Positions 1 to 8,786 of a DNA stretch of 56,197 nucleotides are shown in pieces. The stretch lies in the NCBI RefSeq assembly GCF_029238675.1, contig NZ_JAQWFR010000001.1, positions 1 to 56,197 on the forward strand. Reading direction: 5' to 3'. Numbering within the stretch: the stretch's first letter is position 1; each line of letters opens with the position of its first letter. The position numbers and the translations under genes are program-made. The notes beneath the pieces were generated by a model that saw only the letters and a list, made by a program, of their open reading frames with translations, was not told where the DNA came from and did not search any database. The stretch comes from Oceanicoccus sp. GTDB lineage: Bacteria > Pseudomonadota > Gammaproteobacteria > Pseudomonadales > Dasaniaceae.

Positions 1-674
1 AGACTCCACTGATAGGTCAGGTTAGCATTATCGCCATCAGGATCATCACTAGCAGCACCATTCAGAGTGACGGTCTCTCCTAATAATATGCTCTGGTTAG
101 CCCCCGCATTAGCAGTTGGCAATTGGTTGATTGGCTCAGGCAGACCAAAAGTTTCGCGCAGATGTGCCCGCGCCTCATCAGAACTAACCAAATCCGCCAC
201 AAGCTCAGCTACCTGGCTATCAAAATCGTCACTAGCAAAAAAGCTGAGGCTGTCAGATTCGGCAACCTCCAGACTTGAACTATGGGCATTATCACCTATC
301 TCAATGGTCGTTCTATCATCGTCAACATCCAGACTTTGTAATAGCCTGGCAATATTAGTGGCCACAACATTGTCAACTATTTCAACCGCAACACCCGCCA
401 TTAACTGGGGCGTGACAGTGCTCACGGCTGAAACAGGCGGGAAATCCAGTGACCCGACAGAGAAAATAATAGTCTCACCCAGTACGTATTGAAACTCACC
501 GTCACTATTGGTAAAACCACTTTGACTCTCTGTACGAAAGGCCAGGTTACTGACCGGGCTATCGATAAACTGGCCAGTCCTAATAGTAGGCTCGCCCGGG
601 TCTGCCCCGGAGCAACCGCCAACCAACGCGATTACTGCAAGAAAAAATATTATCTTAAATACTGCATTGCTCAT
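1..674 (-). CDS. Lipoprotein with PKD/REJ-like domain, cut by the window edge
   Basis: The minus-strand frame is open from an ATG at 674 to base 1 (224 codons) and continues outside the window. The N-terminus is a lipoprotein signal (hydrophobic stretch, lipobox ALVGGC, Cys about residue 21), so an envelope-anchored protein is expected. A weakly conserved region rich in Asp and Ser follows. From about residue 185 the text LPTANAGANQSILLGETV is the start of a PKD/Ig-like fold, as in large secreted or surface proteins with repeated PKD domains. The ATG is chosen because it gives a complete lipoprotein signal; no strong ribosome site is visible. Plus-strand reading frames over this stretch look like shadows. 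The specific role is unknown. Confidence 0.75.
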   Translation of the reverse strand, partial: MSNAVFKIIFFLAVIALVGGCSGADPGEPTIRTGQFIDSPVSNLAFRTESQSGFTNSDGEFQYVLGETIIFSVGSLDFPPVSAVSTVTPQLMAGVAVEIVDNVVATNIARLLQSLDVDDDRTTIEIGDNAHSSSLEVAESDSLSFFASDDFDSQVAELVADLVSSDEARAHLRETFGLPEPINQLPTANAGANQSILLGETVTLNGAASDDPDGDNANLTYQWS

Positions 675-815
675 GTCAAACCCCGAAATGTTGTTGTATT
701 CAGACTTACCGCTCACTTCTGCCCCTTGGGCAACCAGCCTGAAGCTGGTAAAGGAGAGCCGCTATGTGTATTTCTGTTGTTATTGCCGCTGGTTAATTTA
801 CCAACACCAGATGCT

Positions 816-840
816 AAAAAGGGCGCCTATAAAGGCGCCC
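816..840 (-). terminator. Rho-independent terminator after the PEP-CTERM gene
   Basis: A 7-bp GC-rich stem (GGGCGCC at 821-827 with GGCGCCC at 834-840, 6-base loop) is followed on the minus strand by five T (plus-strand A 816-820). It lies 36 bases downstream of the PEP-CTERM stop and before the lipoprotein gene, so the two minus-strand genes are probably separate transcripts. Confidence 0.85.
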
Positions 841-875
841 GAAACGAGAATTATTCTCAAGGATTTTACGAATAA

Positions 876-1487
876 TTAGCTGCGCTTACGACCAATACCC
901 GCAAGTCCAACCAATGCAGAGCCAAACAACCATGCAGCAGCAGGAACAGGTACAGCAGAAACTTCACTGCCAATTGTTACAGTAAACGTACCCGTGTTAA
1001 ACAAGGTACCACCAAGAGGACTAGGTGATGCAGCGTTAACACTATAATCGATTTCAGCGCCTGTAGTTTCACCGCCTAGCCAAGTATGATTTGAAAGGCC
1101 TGCAATAGGTACTACTTGACCAACTGCAACAGCTCCATTACAGGTCATAGGTGAGGCGCTAGTATTAGTACAGGCTGTACGAGTCTGTGTACCTGAAGTG
1201 TTTGCCGTGTCAAGTTCAATATCCACGGTGATAATACCAGTGATGGGGATAATACCTGACATCAATTGCTGTGAATCCAAAACCATGCCGGTGGCGGACA
1301 CGACACCGGTGTCAGTATCCATGGTACCTGTTCCCGGAGTCAACGTAGTTACACTACCAGAAAGATTTTGAAGCGATGTTGTTGTAGATGTAGTCATTTC
1401 TACAGTGATGTTATAAACAGCAGCACTGGCTTGAGTAGCAGCCAAAGTTAAGGCAGAAACGGCTAATAGTGAGTATACTTTTTTCAT
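876..1487 (-). CDS. PEP-CTERM sorting domain protein
   Basis: A 203-residue exported protein. Residues 1-22 are a Sec signal peptide ending ASA. The middle is Thr/Ser/Gly-rich with two Cys and no enzyme motif that I recognise. The last 25 residues are a gammaproteobacterial PEP-CTERM tail: VPVPAAAWLFG, a hydrophobic span, then the basic end RKRS. Such proteins are recognised by an exosortase (EpsH/XrtA), cut at the VPxP motif and usually end in extracellular matrix or at the surface. No exosortase is in this window. The start is supported by a GAGGAAA ribosome site. Its leader holds a candidate c-di-GMP riboswitch (1523-1622), which would fit a biofilm or matrix role. A terminator follows. 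Confidence 0.88.
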   Translation of the reverse strand: MKKVYSLLAVSALTLAATQASAAVYNITVEMTTSTTTSLQNLSGSVTTLTPGTGTMDTDTGVVSATGMVLDSQQLMSGIIPITGIITVDIELDTANTSGTQTRTACTNTSASPMTCNGAVAVGQVVPIAGLSNHTWLGGETTGAEIDYSVNAASPSPLGGTLFNTGTFTVTIGSEVSAVPVPAAAWLFGSALVGLAGIGRKRS

Positions 1488-1522
1488 TATAATTTCCTCA
1501 AAGGGTTATTTTTTATTGTTAG

Positions 1523-1622
1523 AGGGGCAACCCAGCCATCTTTAAAACCTGTACCAGTGAAGCTTGGCAAGCATAAAGACCTGAAGCTTTCCGCCCCCAC
1601 CTCACGATGGGTTTGGCATTTT
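1523..1622 (-). promoter_or_regulatory. Candidate c-di-GMP-I (GEMM) riboswitch leader
   Basis: Read on the minus strand from 1622, the leader shows the ordered signatures of GEMM RNAs: GCCAAACC, a short stem closed by the GNRA tetraloop GTGA (ATC/GGT arms), GGGGGCGGAAAGC (family: GGGACGCAAAGC), then AGGTCTT and a variable arm, and finally GATGGCTGGGTTGCC (family: GGTAGCGGGGTTACC). It ends about 36 bases before the PEP-CTERM start codon. The CCCCTC at its 3' edge can pair with the TGAGG of the ribosome site, while GGGTT can pair with AACCC in the linker; these alternatives would suit translational control. The match is by eye; a covariance-model score is needed. Confidence 0.6.
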
Positions 1623-2193
1623 CCAACTACAAGCAGCAATTAATTAACAATCTATGAGTTCTGCTAAACGTGTCTTAACTCAGCGTTACCCACAACAGCA
1701 AAATATGCCGGCTATTGTAAAGCTACTGCCATACTTAGTATCAAGCTTTATACCAACTTCATTTTAATCAATATAAACAAGCACTTATTGGCCTTGGCTA
1801 CAAAATCAGAATACAGGGTATGTAAATTAGCTCGACACAAGAGAGGGGGTAACAAGCAGCCGCGCACCAAAACTGCGCAAAAAAATTCCGGCATCACCAA
1901 AAGAGAACCTTAAGTTTCTTTTTTAGAATGTATATTGTGTAAAACACCTATAAAAACCCTGTATTTGAGGAATAATTACTGTTTATGGTTTTTTAGTAAG
2001 TAAACATGGTATATTCCCGAGCTAAATTACTCTGCTATCAATAAAAGCCTGAAACCATAAAAGAATACAGAGTATGTATGGATAGTTTTAACTGAGATCA
2101 CCCAAGCACCCTTATAAACAAGAACACTAACCTGAGGAGCACCTACTGCCCGGAGAGGCCGGCCCCTCAGCTAACCTAACCACACCACTAATA
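1623..2193. other. Long intergenic region upstream of the TonB receptor
   Basis: No convincing gene is present in this stretch. It holds two near-identical 17-base direct repeats, AGAATACAGGGTATGTA at 1808-1824 and AGAATACAGAGTATGTA at 2062-2078 (16 of 17 bases). A 9-base inverted partial copy, CCCTGTATT, lies at 1957-1965. A 10-bp inverted repeat pairs TTTATGGTTT (1982-1991) with AAACCATAAA (2052-2061). A 6-bp stem CTGAGG/CCTCAG (2132-2137/2165-2170) lies in the likely receptor leader. These look like operator sites for control of the receptor; no clear -35/-10 pair was found. Confidence 0.4.
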
Positions 2194-4596
2194 ATGATAA
2201 CGGTCTTACTTATGAATTTAGAAAGCCTACTACACAGAAGAAAGAACTCGTCGCTGACAGCCAGTGCATTAGTTGCAATCCTGGGGGCCACATGGCTACC
2301 CCAAAGTGTTGCCGAGGGCCTGAGCCTGGAGGAAGTTGTTGTCACCGCCCAAAAGCGGGCCGAAAGCCTGCAAGATGTTCCCATTGCCGTAACAGCCATT
2401 AGCGGAGATAAAATTGCCGATGCGGGTATACAGGGGCTAGAGGACATGTCCAGCTATGTGCCAAACCTCAAAATAACCAGTGCCACCGGTCAAAGCGCCG
2501 GGTTTATCGTTATTCGTGGCGTCGGCTCTGGAAACAACTCTGGCTTTGAGCAATCCGTTGGTATGTTTATCGACGGTATTTACGCAGGCCGCTCCCGTCA
2601 GTTTATGGTGCCATTTCTTGATCTGGCTGCGGTGGAAGTACTCAAAGGCCCGCAGGGCACATTATTTGGTAAAAACACCGTGGCGGGAGCCATCAGTATT
2701 CAATCTGCCAAACCCACCAATACCCTTGAAGGTAATGTAAGACTCAGTTACGAAACTGAGTACGACTCAAAAGAAGCCAGCGCCGTCGTCTCTGGCCCTT
2801 TGACCGACTACCTCTCTGGGCGACTTGCAGTCAAGCACAATGACAAATCCGGTACTGTCGAGAACCTGATAAGGGGCACAGAGGAACCTACATCGGACAG
2901 TCAGGCCATACGCGGCAGCTTACTGTTTGATGTCAGTGACAATATCCAGGTTTTGAGTAAGCTCGAGTATGCCAATGTATACAACGAGGGTTCAATCTTC
3001 CAGCTAAGTGGTATTGATGGCATCTGGGCAAGCCCGCTTGGCGAGTACATCCATGTTGACGAGGTTAGCCCTATTGAAGATGGCAAGCTTGACAACAAAA
3101 ACACCCTGGACAGCCCCAACAAGGAATTTGTCGAAACCACTAGCATAAATGGCTTGATCAAGGTTGACTGGGACCTGGAAAATTTCTCCCTGACATCCAT
3201 AACCGGCTATAGCGATTATGAGTCTGAGGTACTTGCTGACGCTGACTTCAGCGATATTCTGTTTATAGAAACTAACCCTGCCGAAACATTCGACCAGACT
3301 AGCCAGGAATTCAGGCTCACATCACAAGGAGGCGGAGACCTGGACTTTATTGTCGGCCTCTACCTCGAGACCCAGCATTTGGAGTTGTCACAAAAAAACA
3401 ATGTTGATGCCGGCCAGCTAATCGGTGAAAATATTGTTGACCCATTCTCCCCGGTTAACAATTTTACCCAGCACAGCGATACAGCAGCAGTGTACGGGCA
3501 ATTGACCTGGCAGTTTACCGATACATGGTCCGTGACTGGCGGTTTACGCTATGCCTATGAAAAAAAGGCGGCCCTTATTGAACTTTACACAGCCGAGTTT
3601 GACACCTATTTAGTAGACCATGACTTGGAGGCATTTGCCAACACTCTCGCCAACCGAGGTACCGGCGTTCTCGATCAAGAGCGTACAACCAACAACCTCT
3701 CTCCCACTATCAATTTCAAATGGGATTACAGCGATATGGCAATGGCCTACTTCAAGGTCACCCGCGGATATAAAAGTGGAGGCTATAACGCCGCGATGGC
3801 AAGCCCGGATGCTTCATCCTTTGAATTTGATGATGAGCAAGTTGATGGCATCGAACTAGGTACCAAGATGGATCTGCTGGACGGCGCCGCCAATCTCAAT
3901 GTGGCACTGTTTTATAATAACTTCTCAGATCGTCAGGTCAGTAGCTTCGCCACTGATGGCTTTACCGTGGGCAATGCCTCTGAATCAACCAGCCAGGGTA
4001 TAGAAATTGACTTTAAAATGATTGTTAACCCAGCCCTGCTGTTTAGTTTTTCAGTGGCCTATCTGGAGTCTAGGTACGATGATTTTGCTGATGCGAACTG
4101 CGCACCAGAACAGAAACTAGCTTACTACAACTTGGGTAACCCGGAAAACCAATCTGACGCGGTTATTGATGGCTGTACCGTGGTTGCATTCGAGGATAAT
4201 CCATCCCAGTACAACAATTACATCTACACTAAAGACTTGACAGGCAAGACAACCGAACGCGCGCCAAGATGGTCCGGCAGCTTTGTCACCAATTTTAATT
4301 ACCCACTGGGTGAGAATATGATTTTGCTGGCAGACCTGGATGTGAATTATGAAGATGAATACTATATGGATCAGTCACTAGACTCTAATACCATTCAGGA
4401 ATCCTATATCAAGGTTAATGCCAGACTGGGGCTAGCCAGCAGAGATCAAGACTGGAATATCGCCTTAGTCGGGAAAAACCTAACCGACGAAACCACAAGC
4501 GGAGTTAGCGTCGGAGCTCCACTGTTTATTGGGTCATATGTGGCAACGGTAGACGCCCCCCGTACAGTAGCCGTTGAATTTGGTTATAGGTTCTAA
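2194..4596 (+). CDS. TonB-dependent outer-membrane receptor
   Basis: An 800-residue receptor. After a signal peptide (about residues 1-41, ending SVAEG) comes a TonB-box-like segment LEEVVVTAQKR, then a plug domain (about 50-165) with IRGVG, VGMFIDGIY and VEVLKGPQGTLFGKNTVAG, and a beta-barrel closing in an aromatic C-terminus (VEFGYRF). It belongs to the CirA/FecA-like group abundant in marine proteobacteria and imports a large substrate (siderophore, vitamin or oligomer) across the outer membrane using TonB energy. The substrate cannot be told from sequence. A second in-frame ATG at 2212 is possible; neither start has a strong ribosome site. It stands alone, so neighbours do not identify a ligand. 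Confidence 0.92.
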   Translation: MITVLLMNLESLLHRRKNSSLTASALVAILGATWLPQSVAEGLSLEEVVVTAQKRAESLQDVPIAVTAISGDKIADAGIQGLEDMSSYVPNLKITSATGQSAGFIVIRGVGSGNNSGFEQSVGMFIDGIYAGRSRQFMVPFLDLAAVEVLKGPQGTLFGKNTVAGAISIQSAKPTNTLEGNVRLSYETEYDSKEASAVVSGPLTDYLSGRLAVKHNDKSGTVENLIRGTEEPTSDSQAIRGSLLFDVSDNIQVLSKLEYANVYNEGSIFQLSGIDGIWASPLGEYIHVDEVSPIEDGKLDNKNTLDSPNKEFVETTSINGLIKVDWDLENFSLTSITGYSDYESEVLADADFSDILFIETNPAETFDQTSQEFRLTSQGGGDLDFIVGLYLETQHLELSQKNNVDAGQLIGENIVDPFSPVNNFTQHSDTAAVYGQLTWQFTDTWSVTGGLRYAYEKKAALIELYTAEFDTYLVDHDLEAFANTLANRGTGVLDQERTTNNLSPTINFKWDYSDMAMAYFKVTRGYKSGGYNAAMASPDASSFEFDDEQVDGIELGTKMDLLDGAANLNVALFYNNFSDRQVSSFATDGFTVGNASESTSQGIEIDFKMIVNPALLFSFSVAYLESRYDDFADANCAPEQKLAYYNLGNPENQSDAVIDGCTVVAFEDNPSQYNNYIYTKDLTGKTTERAPRWSGSFVTNFNYPLGENMILLADLDVNYEDEYYMDQSLDSNTIQESYIKVNARLGLASRDQDWNIALVGKNLTDETTSGVSVGAPLFIGSYVATVDAPRTVAVEFGYRF

Positions 4597-4605
4597 CTTA
4601 AATCT

Positions 4606-4629
4606 CTGCGGGGCTCTGATGCCCCGCAG
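4606..4629 (+). terminator. GC-rich stem-loop behind the TonB receptor
   Basis: A perfect 9-bp stem (CTGCGGGGC at 4606-4614 with GCCCCGCAG at 4621-4629, 6-base loop) begins 10 bases after the receptor stop codon. The position and stem strength suit a transcript end, but no T-run follows, so it may act as an RNA-protecting 3' hairpin or a weak terminator. Confidence 0.5.
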
Positions 4630-4812
4630 CAATCAGTCAGCTGTGTTATTTACGCACGGCTGGCTGCTTCTACGATTCGTTTATGAAGCAGGGCAATGTC
4701 CCGATCAATATTTCCAACCTACGCCATACGGCTGCCCCCCCAAAAAAAGCAACACTTCTTTTTGCCCGCAACCGACATTCACTTAGCTAAATACCCCCAT
4801 TAAGGACCGTTT

Positions 4813-5250
4813 ATGTTTAACGTTTATGTAGAAAAAGTAATTGAAAAGGAGATCGATGTGGTCTTCGCCGAATTGGCTGATCACGCAGGCTATTCGAGAT
4901 TCCGTGGGGTAAAAGCAGCAAAGCTGCTGGAGCCGGGTGAAATAGAAGAAAACGGTCTCGGTGCCTTGCGACATATCGACCTGGGTGCGGTGAAGTTTGA
5001 TGAGCGCATCACCTATTTTGAACGCCCTACCCGACTGGACTATAACATTGAGCAGTCGAGCCCCTTCCCGTTTCGCCATGAATTGGGCTCTGTCACACTG
5101 GAGCCAGTGACTGGCGGCACCAAAGTGATTTGGGTGTCAAAGGGTACAGTTGCCATACCGATATTGGGACGGTTCTTCCTCGATAAGAAATTTGAACGAC
5201 AAGGTATTCAGGGTTTCGCCTCGCTACTGAAACAGATATCTCAACTGTAA
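4813..5250 (+). CDS. SRPBCC (START-like) family protein
   Basis: A 145-residue protein with the layout of the SRPBCC/polyketide-cyclase superfamily: an N-terminal strand with VEKVIEKEIDVVFAELADHAGYSRF, a central part rich in beta strands (ERPTRLDYNIEQ, VTLEPVTGGTKVIWVSKG), and a C-terminal amphipathic helix (FASLLKQISQL). Members bind hydrophobic ligands in a deep cavity; no catalytic residues can be named. It is cytosolic, with no signal or membrane span. The start is supported by AAGGA a few bases upstream. It stands as a single gene between the receptor and a small repeat element. The function is unknown beyond the fold. Confidence 0.8.
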   Translation: MFNVYVEKVIEKEIDVVFAELADHAGYSRFRGVKAAKLLEPGEIEENGLGALRHIDLGAVKFDERITYFERPTRLDYNIEQSSPFPFRHELGSVTLEPVTGGTKVIWVSKGTVAIPILGRFFLDKKFERQGIQGFASLLKQISQL

Positions 5251-5277
5251 CGCCGATACACCCTATCATTCACACTC

Positions 5278-5380
5278 CGTCATTCCCGCGAAGGCGGGCA
5301 TCCAGTGCTGTTAATTTCCGCTTTAGCGGAAATAACAGCATAAGCATGCAGGCTGGATTCCCGCCTTCGCGGGAATGACG
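5278..5380 (+). repeat. Family A 103-bp three-hairpin element, copy 1
   Basis: The element has about 25-bp terminal inverted repeats (CGTCATTCCCGCGAAGGCGG at the left, its complement at the right). Each terminus can fold on itself through CCCGC/GCGGG, and a central palindrome TTTCCGC-TTTA-GCGGAAA sits between them. The same 103-bp layout recurs at 23617, 43479 and 52782, with a truncated copy at 55750. This looks like a REP/BIME-type or MITE-type non-coding element. It lies between two convergent genes. Confidence 0.9.
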
Positions 5381-5383
5381 GCG

Positions 5384-5415
5384 AAAAAAAAGGCAGCTAA
5401 AGCTGCCTTTTTTAA
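5384..5415. terminator. Bidirectional rho-independent terminator
   Basis: The stem AGGCAGCT/AGCTGCCT (5391-5398/5401-5408) is flanked by A-rich sequence on the left and T-rich sequence on the right, so it can work on both strands. It separates the plus-strand SRPBCC gene from the minus-strand acyl-CoA dehydrogenase, whose stop is 12 bases away. Confidence 0.88.
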
Positions 5416-5427
5416 TGCTGATAAATA

Positions 5428-7215
5428 TTAAATCGCTGCTAGCGCTTCAAAATCATCATCCGTCAGACTCATCAATGAATCAGCGCCCTTTTCAATCGTC
5501 TGCTTATGGCTCGCTGTACGAGGCAAAATCTTATCAAAGTAAAAACGCGCCGTAGCGACTTTACCGCGATAAAACACTTCGTCATTTTCTGCCAATTTAG
5601 TGTTGGCCAAAGTGCCCATACGACCCCAGAACCAAGCGAGTACGACATAACCTGAGTACATCAAAAAGTCCACGGAGGCTGAACCAATCTCATCATAGCT
5701 CTTGCCAGCTTGAGCACCGATAAAACCGACTAACTCAGTCCACTCAGCAATCATTTTCTGTAATGGCTCAGAGAACTCATCATCCATAGCTTCCAGGTCA
5801 GCACCAATCATGGCAATAAATTTGCCAAAGTTCGCGCCACCATCAGACATAATCTTGCGACCAAGAAGGTCTAATGATTGAATGCCGGTAGTCCCTTCGT
5901 ACAAAGTAGCGATACGTGCATCACGCAGATTCTGCTCCATACCCCATTCACGGATATAACCGTGACCACCGTAAACCTGTACGCCGTGACTTGCCGCTTC
6001 CAAACCTACTTCAGTCATAAAACCTTTAGCGATAGGTGTTAGCAAAGCCAGGAGGTCGCTAGCTTCTTTAACCTGCTCTTCAGTACCCTGGAGTGCCTTA
6101 TCGCCCTGCTGTGACAAGTAATAGATAAAGGCACGACAGCCTTCAGAGAAGGAGCGAATAGTCAGTAGCATACGACGTACATCCGCATGCACTATTAATT
6201 TATCTGCTGGCCGGTCTGGAGATTTTTTACCGGTTAAAGAGCGACCCGCTTCACGATCCAGGGCATAAGACATAGCACCCTGTAACGCCACTTCAGCGTG
6301 ATTTAAACCTTGCATGGCAGTACCAATACGAGCGGTATTCATAAAGGTAAACATACATTTTAAACCTTCATTCTCCTTACCAACCAAAAACCCCTTGGCA
6401 CCGTCAAAATTCATCACACAGGTCGCATTGCCGTGGATACCCATCTTGTGTTCCAGTGAACCACAGCTCACCGTATTACGCTCACCTACTGAACCGTCAG
6501 CAGCCAGATTAAATTTGGGTACGATAAACAGGGATATACCTTTGGTGCCCTTTGGCGCATCCGGCAATCGGGCTAGTACGATATGTATAATATTATCCGA
6601 CATATCATGCTCACCTGAGCTGATAAAAATTTTGGTACCCGTAACGGCATAACTACCATCACCATTGGCTTCAGCTTTAGTGCGCAAGAAACTTAAATCA
6701 CTACCACCCTGGGGCTCAGTCAAACACATGGTACCGGTCCAATCGCCGGAAACCAGTTTCATCAAATAGTCTTTTTGCAATTGCTCGCTGCCATGCTCAA
6801 TTAATGTTTCACGACAACCCGCACTCAGGCCCGGATACATACTCCATGCGTGGTTGGCCTGACCCAGCATTTCTGACAACAACAGATCCATGCTGTTTGG
6901 CAGCCCCTGGCCACCAAACTGTTCTGGCATGGATAAACCGGGCCAACCGCCATCAATAAACTGCTGGTAGGCATCGGCAAAACCGCCAGGTGTTGTTACA
7001 CCGTCCTCACTCCAGGTACAACCTTCTTCATCACCAATGCGGCGCAAAGGAGCCAGTGTCTGCTCACAAAATTTAGCACCCTCATCCAGAATCGCATCGC
7101 GTAATTCCTGATTTAATTCCTCTGCACCCGGCAGACTTGCATAGTGCTCATCCGCACCTAATAATTCATCAAATACAAAACGTATATCACGTAGTGGAGC
7201 TTTATAATCAGCCAT
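5428..7215 (-). CDS. Acyl-CoA dehydrogenase, long form with C-terminal extra domain (DmdC-like)
   Basis: A 595-residue flavoprotein that introduces a trans-2 double bond into an acyl-CoA and passes electrons to ETF. It is longer than classical acyl-CoA dehydrogenases (about 380) because of a leading helix region (MADYKAPLRDIRFVFDELL) and a C-terminal domain of the PF12806 type, the layout of DmdC-like and several FadE-like enzymes. Flavin/substrate motifs include CLTEPQGGSDL and KIFISSGEHD (about 160-205). The catalytic glutamate is the E of LYEGTTGIQ (about 440). Substrate assignment to 3-methylmercaptopropionyl-CoA is not justified from the sequence; medium or branched acyl-CoA is equally possible. 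It is 66 bases downstream of a second dehydrogenase on the same strand and probably co-transcribed. Confidence 0.92.
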   Translation of the reverse strand: MADYKAPLRDIRFVFDELLGADEHYASLPGAEELNQELRDAILDEGAKFCEQTLAPLRRIGDEEGCTWSEDGVTTPGGFADAYQQFIDGGWPGLSMPEQFGGQGLPNSMDLLLSEMLGQANHAWSMYPGLSAGCRETLIEHGSEQLQKDYLMKLVSGDWTGTMCLTEPQGGSDLSFLRTKAEANGDGSYAVTGTKIFISSGEHDMSDNIIHIVLARLPDAPKGTKGISLFIVPKFNLAADGSVGERNTVSCGSLEHKMGIHGNATCVMNFDGAKGFLVGKENEGLKCMFTFMNTARIGTAMQGLNHAEVALQGAMSYALDREAGRSLTGKKSPDRPADKLIVHADVRRMLLTIRSFSEGCRAFIYYLSQQGDKALQGTEEQVKEASDLLALLTPIAKGFMTEVGLEAASHGVQVYGGHGYIREWGMEQNLRDARIATLYEGTTGIQSLDLLGRKIMSDGGANFGKFIAMIGADLEAMDDEFSEPLQKMIAEWTELVGFIGAQAGKSYDEIGSASVDFLMYSGYVVLAWFWGRMGTLANTKLAENDEVFYRGKVATARFYFDKILPRTASHKQTIEKGADSLMSLTDDDFEALAAI

Positions 7216-7281
7216 TGTGTTACCTCAATCGATTTACTAAAATTTAATTAAAAAATAAGTACTACAACCTGTAAAAATCAC

Positions 7282-8520
7282 TTATAAGTAATGCTTAACC
7301 TCTGCACGGGCAACCACCATGCGATGAACTTCATCGGGGCCATCGGCCAACCGTAGCGTTCTAGCGCCGGTATACATGGCCGCCAGAGGTGTCCACTGAG
7401 AAATACCCGCAGCACCATACATTTGAATCGCTTCATCAATAATTCTGCACGTGATGACTGGCACCATTGCCTTAATACCGGAAATATACACACGTGCTTC
7501 GCTATTGCCCAATACATCCATCGCTTTAGCTGCCTGCAATACCATTAAGCGACAGCTATTAATATCAATACGCGCTTTGGCGACGATATCAAAGTTACCA
7601 CCTAACTTAATGATGGGCTTACCAAAGGCTTCACGGGACAAGCCACGCTTAATCATCATTTCAAGCGCCAACTCAGCCTGGCCCAGGGCGCGCATACAGT
7701 GGTGTATACGTCCTGGCCCTAAACGCCCTTGAGAAATCTCAAAGCCCCGCCCTTCACCTAATATCATATTATCCTTAGGTATACGGCAGTTATTAAAACG
7801 TAGATGCATATGGCCATGGGGAGCGTCAGGATTACCAAATACCTCCATACCTTCTAACACTTCAACACCGGGGTTATCCATTGGCACCAGAATTTGGCTT
7901 TGGCGTAAATACATTGGGGTTTCGGGATCAGCGTTGGTTTCAACCATCACGATCATAATGGCACAGCGACTATCACCGGCGCCGGAAATATAAAACTTCT
8001 CGCCATTAATGACCCACTCGTCACCGTCTAATACGGCGGAGGTGGCGATATTTTTTGCATCGGAAGAAGCCACATCAGGTTCTGTCATGGCATAGGCTGA
8101 ACGAATTTTTCCGTCTAACAATGGAGTTAACCACTGCTCCTGCTGTGCAGGGGTTCCATATTTGGCTAACACTTCCATATTGCCGGTATCGGGTGCGGCA
8201 CAGTTAAATACTTCTGGCGCTAAAAAGCTTTTACCCATTTCTTGAGCCAGATAGGCATAATCAAGATTGCTAACCCCTTCGCCATTCCAGTCTGGTAAAA
8301 AGAAATTCCACAAACCCTGGGCTTTAGCTTTAGCTTTCAAGCCCTCTAATATCTCGCTTTGACGATCACTTAAACGCCAGATATCTTCTTTGCAGGGAGA
8401 ATTATGAAACTCATGTTCTAAAGGTGTGATCTCAGTTTCTATAAAGGTTTTAACTTGTTGTAAAACCTCAACAAAACTGTCGGAAATTTGTAAATTAAAT
8501 AATTCACCAGAGGTGGACAT
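7282..8520 (-). CDS. Acyl-CoA dehydrogenase, ACAD10/11-like
   Basis: A 412-residue acyl-CoA dehydrogenase. The usual domains are present: N-terminal helices, a beta-domain with YAMTEPDVASSDA and EWVINGEKFYISGAGD, and C-terminal helices with REAFGKPI. The position of the general base reads LADGPDEVH, as in ACAD10/ACAD11 relatives, with Asp in place of the Glu of the YEGT motif of the neighbouring enzyme. It also lacks the C-terminal extra domain of that neighbour. The two genes form a minus-strand pair facing the SDR and alcohol dehydrogenase across a 266-base divergent region. A branched or hydroxylated acyl-CoA substrate is a reasonable inference, not shown here. The start is the only long-frame ATG, with a weak ribosome site. 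Confidence 0.9.
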   Translation of the reverse strand: MSTSGELFNLQISDSFVEVLQQVKTFIETEITPLEHEFHNSPCKEDIWRLSDRQSEILEGLKAKAKAQGLWNFFLPDWNGEGVSNLDYAYLAQEMGKSFLAPEVFNCAAPDTGNMEVLAKYGTPAQQEQWLTPLLDGKIRSAYAMTEPDVASSDAKNIATSAVLDGDEWVINGEKFYISGAGDSRCAIMIVMVETNADPETPMYLRQSQILVPMDNPGVEVLEGMEVFGNPDAPHGHMHLRFNNCRIPKDNMILGEGRGFEISQGRLGPGRIHHCMRALGQAELALEMMIKRGLSREAFGKPIIKLGGNFDIVAKARIDINSCRLMVLQAAKAMDVLGNSEARVYISGIKAMVPVITCRIIDEAIQMYGAAGISQWTPLAAMYTGARTLRLADGPDEVHRMVVARAEVKHYL

Positions 8521-8644
8521 ACATGTTCTCCAGATTTAATGATAGCAATGCTGAGGCTTACAAGGATGCATTGGCCTTATTCACTACTAGTAAATATACC
8601 GTAATAACGGTCCAATAATAACTTAATGCCGATAATGACACAAG

Positions 8645-8674
8645 TTGTGACAATAGATAATATTGCATTATAAT
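8645..8674 (+). promoter_or_regulatory. Sigma-70 promoter for the SDR gene
   Basis: A perfect -10 hexamer TATAAT (8669-8674) lies 18 bp after a moderate -35 TTGTGA (8645-8650). Transcription would start near 8681, giving a leader of about 105 bases before the short-chain dehydrogenase. It sits in the divergent region opposite the acyl-CoA dehydrogenase pair. Confidence 0.5.
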
Positions 8675-8786
8675 GCCTGTTAAATTGGGCAGCACCCATC
8701 GTCTTTTGGTCTTATATTGGCGGCTGAGCTGCCATGCTTGGCCCTAAGAAGTTATATTTTTAATCACTATTGTTTAAGGAATACCT

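Noticed and set aside
719..775. Hairpins (TGCCCCTTGGGCA, CCAGC/GCTGG) upstream of the lipoprotein that recall the 3' part of the GEMM leader
   Set aside because: The conserved 5' half of a GEMM RNA is missing. It could be a decayed copy, but support is too thin.
67..875. Two plus-strand reading frames opposite the left-edge lipoprotein
   Set aside because: The minus-strand frame has a lipoprotein signal and a PKD-like segment and is open for 224 codons; the plus-strand products have no family features or signals.
4574..4786. Plus-strand frame between the TonB receptor and the SRPBCC gene
   Set aside because: It overlaps the receptor end and the GC-rich stem-loop, has no ribosome site and an odd composition.
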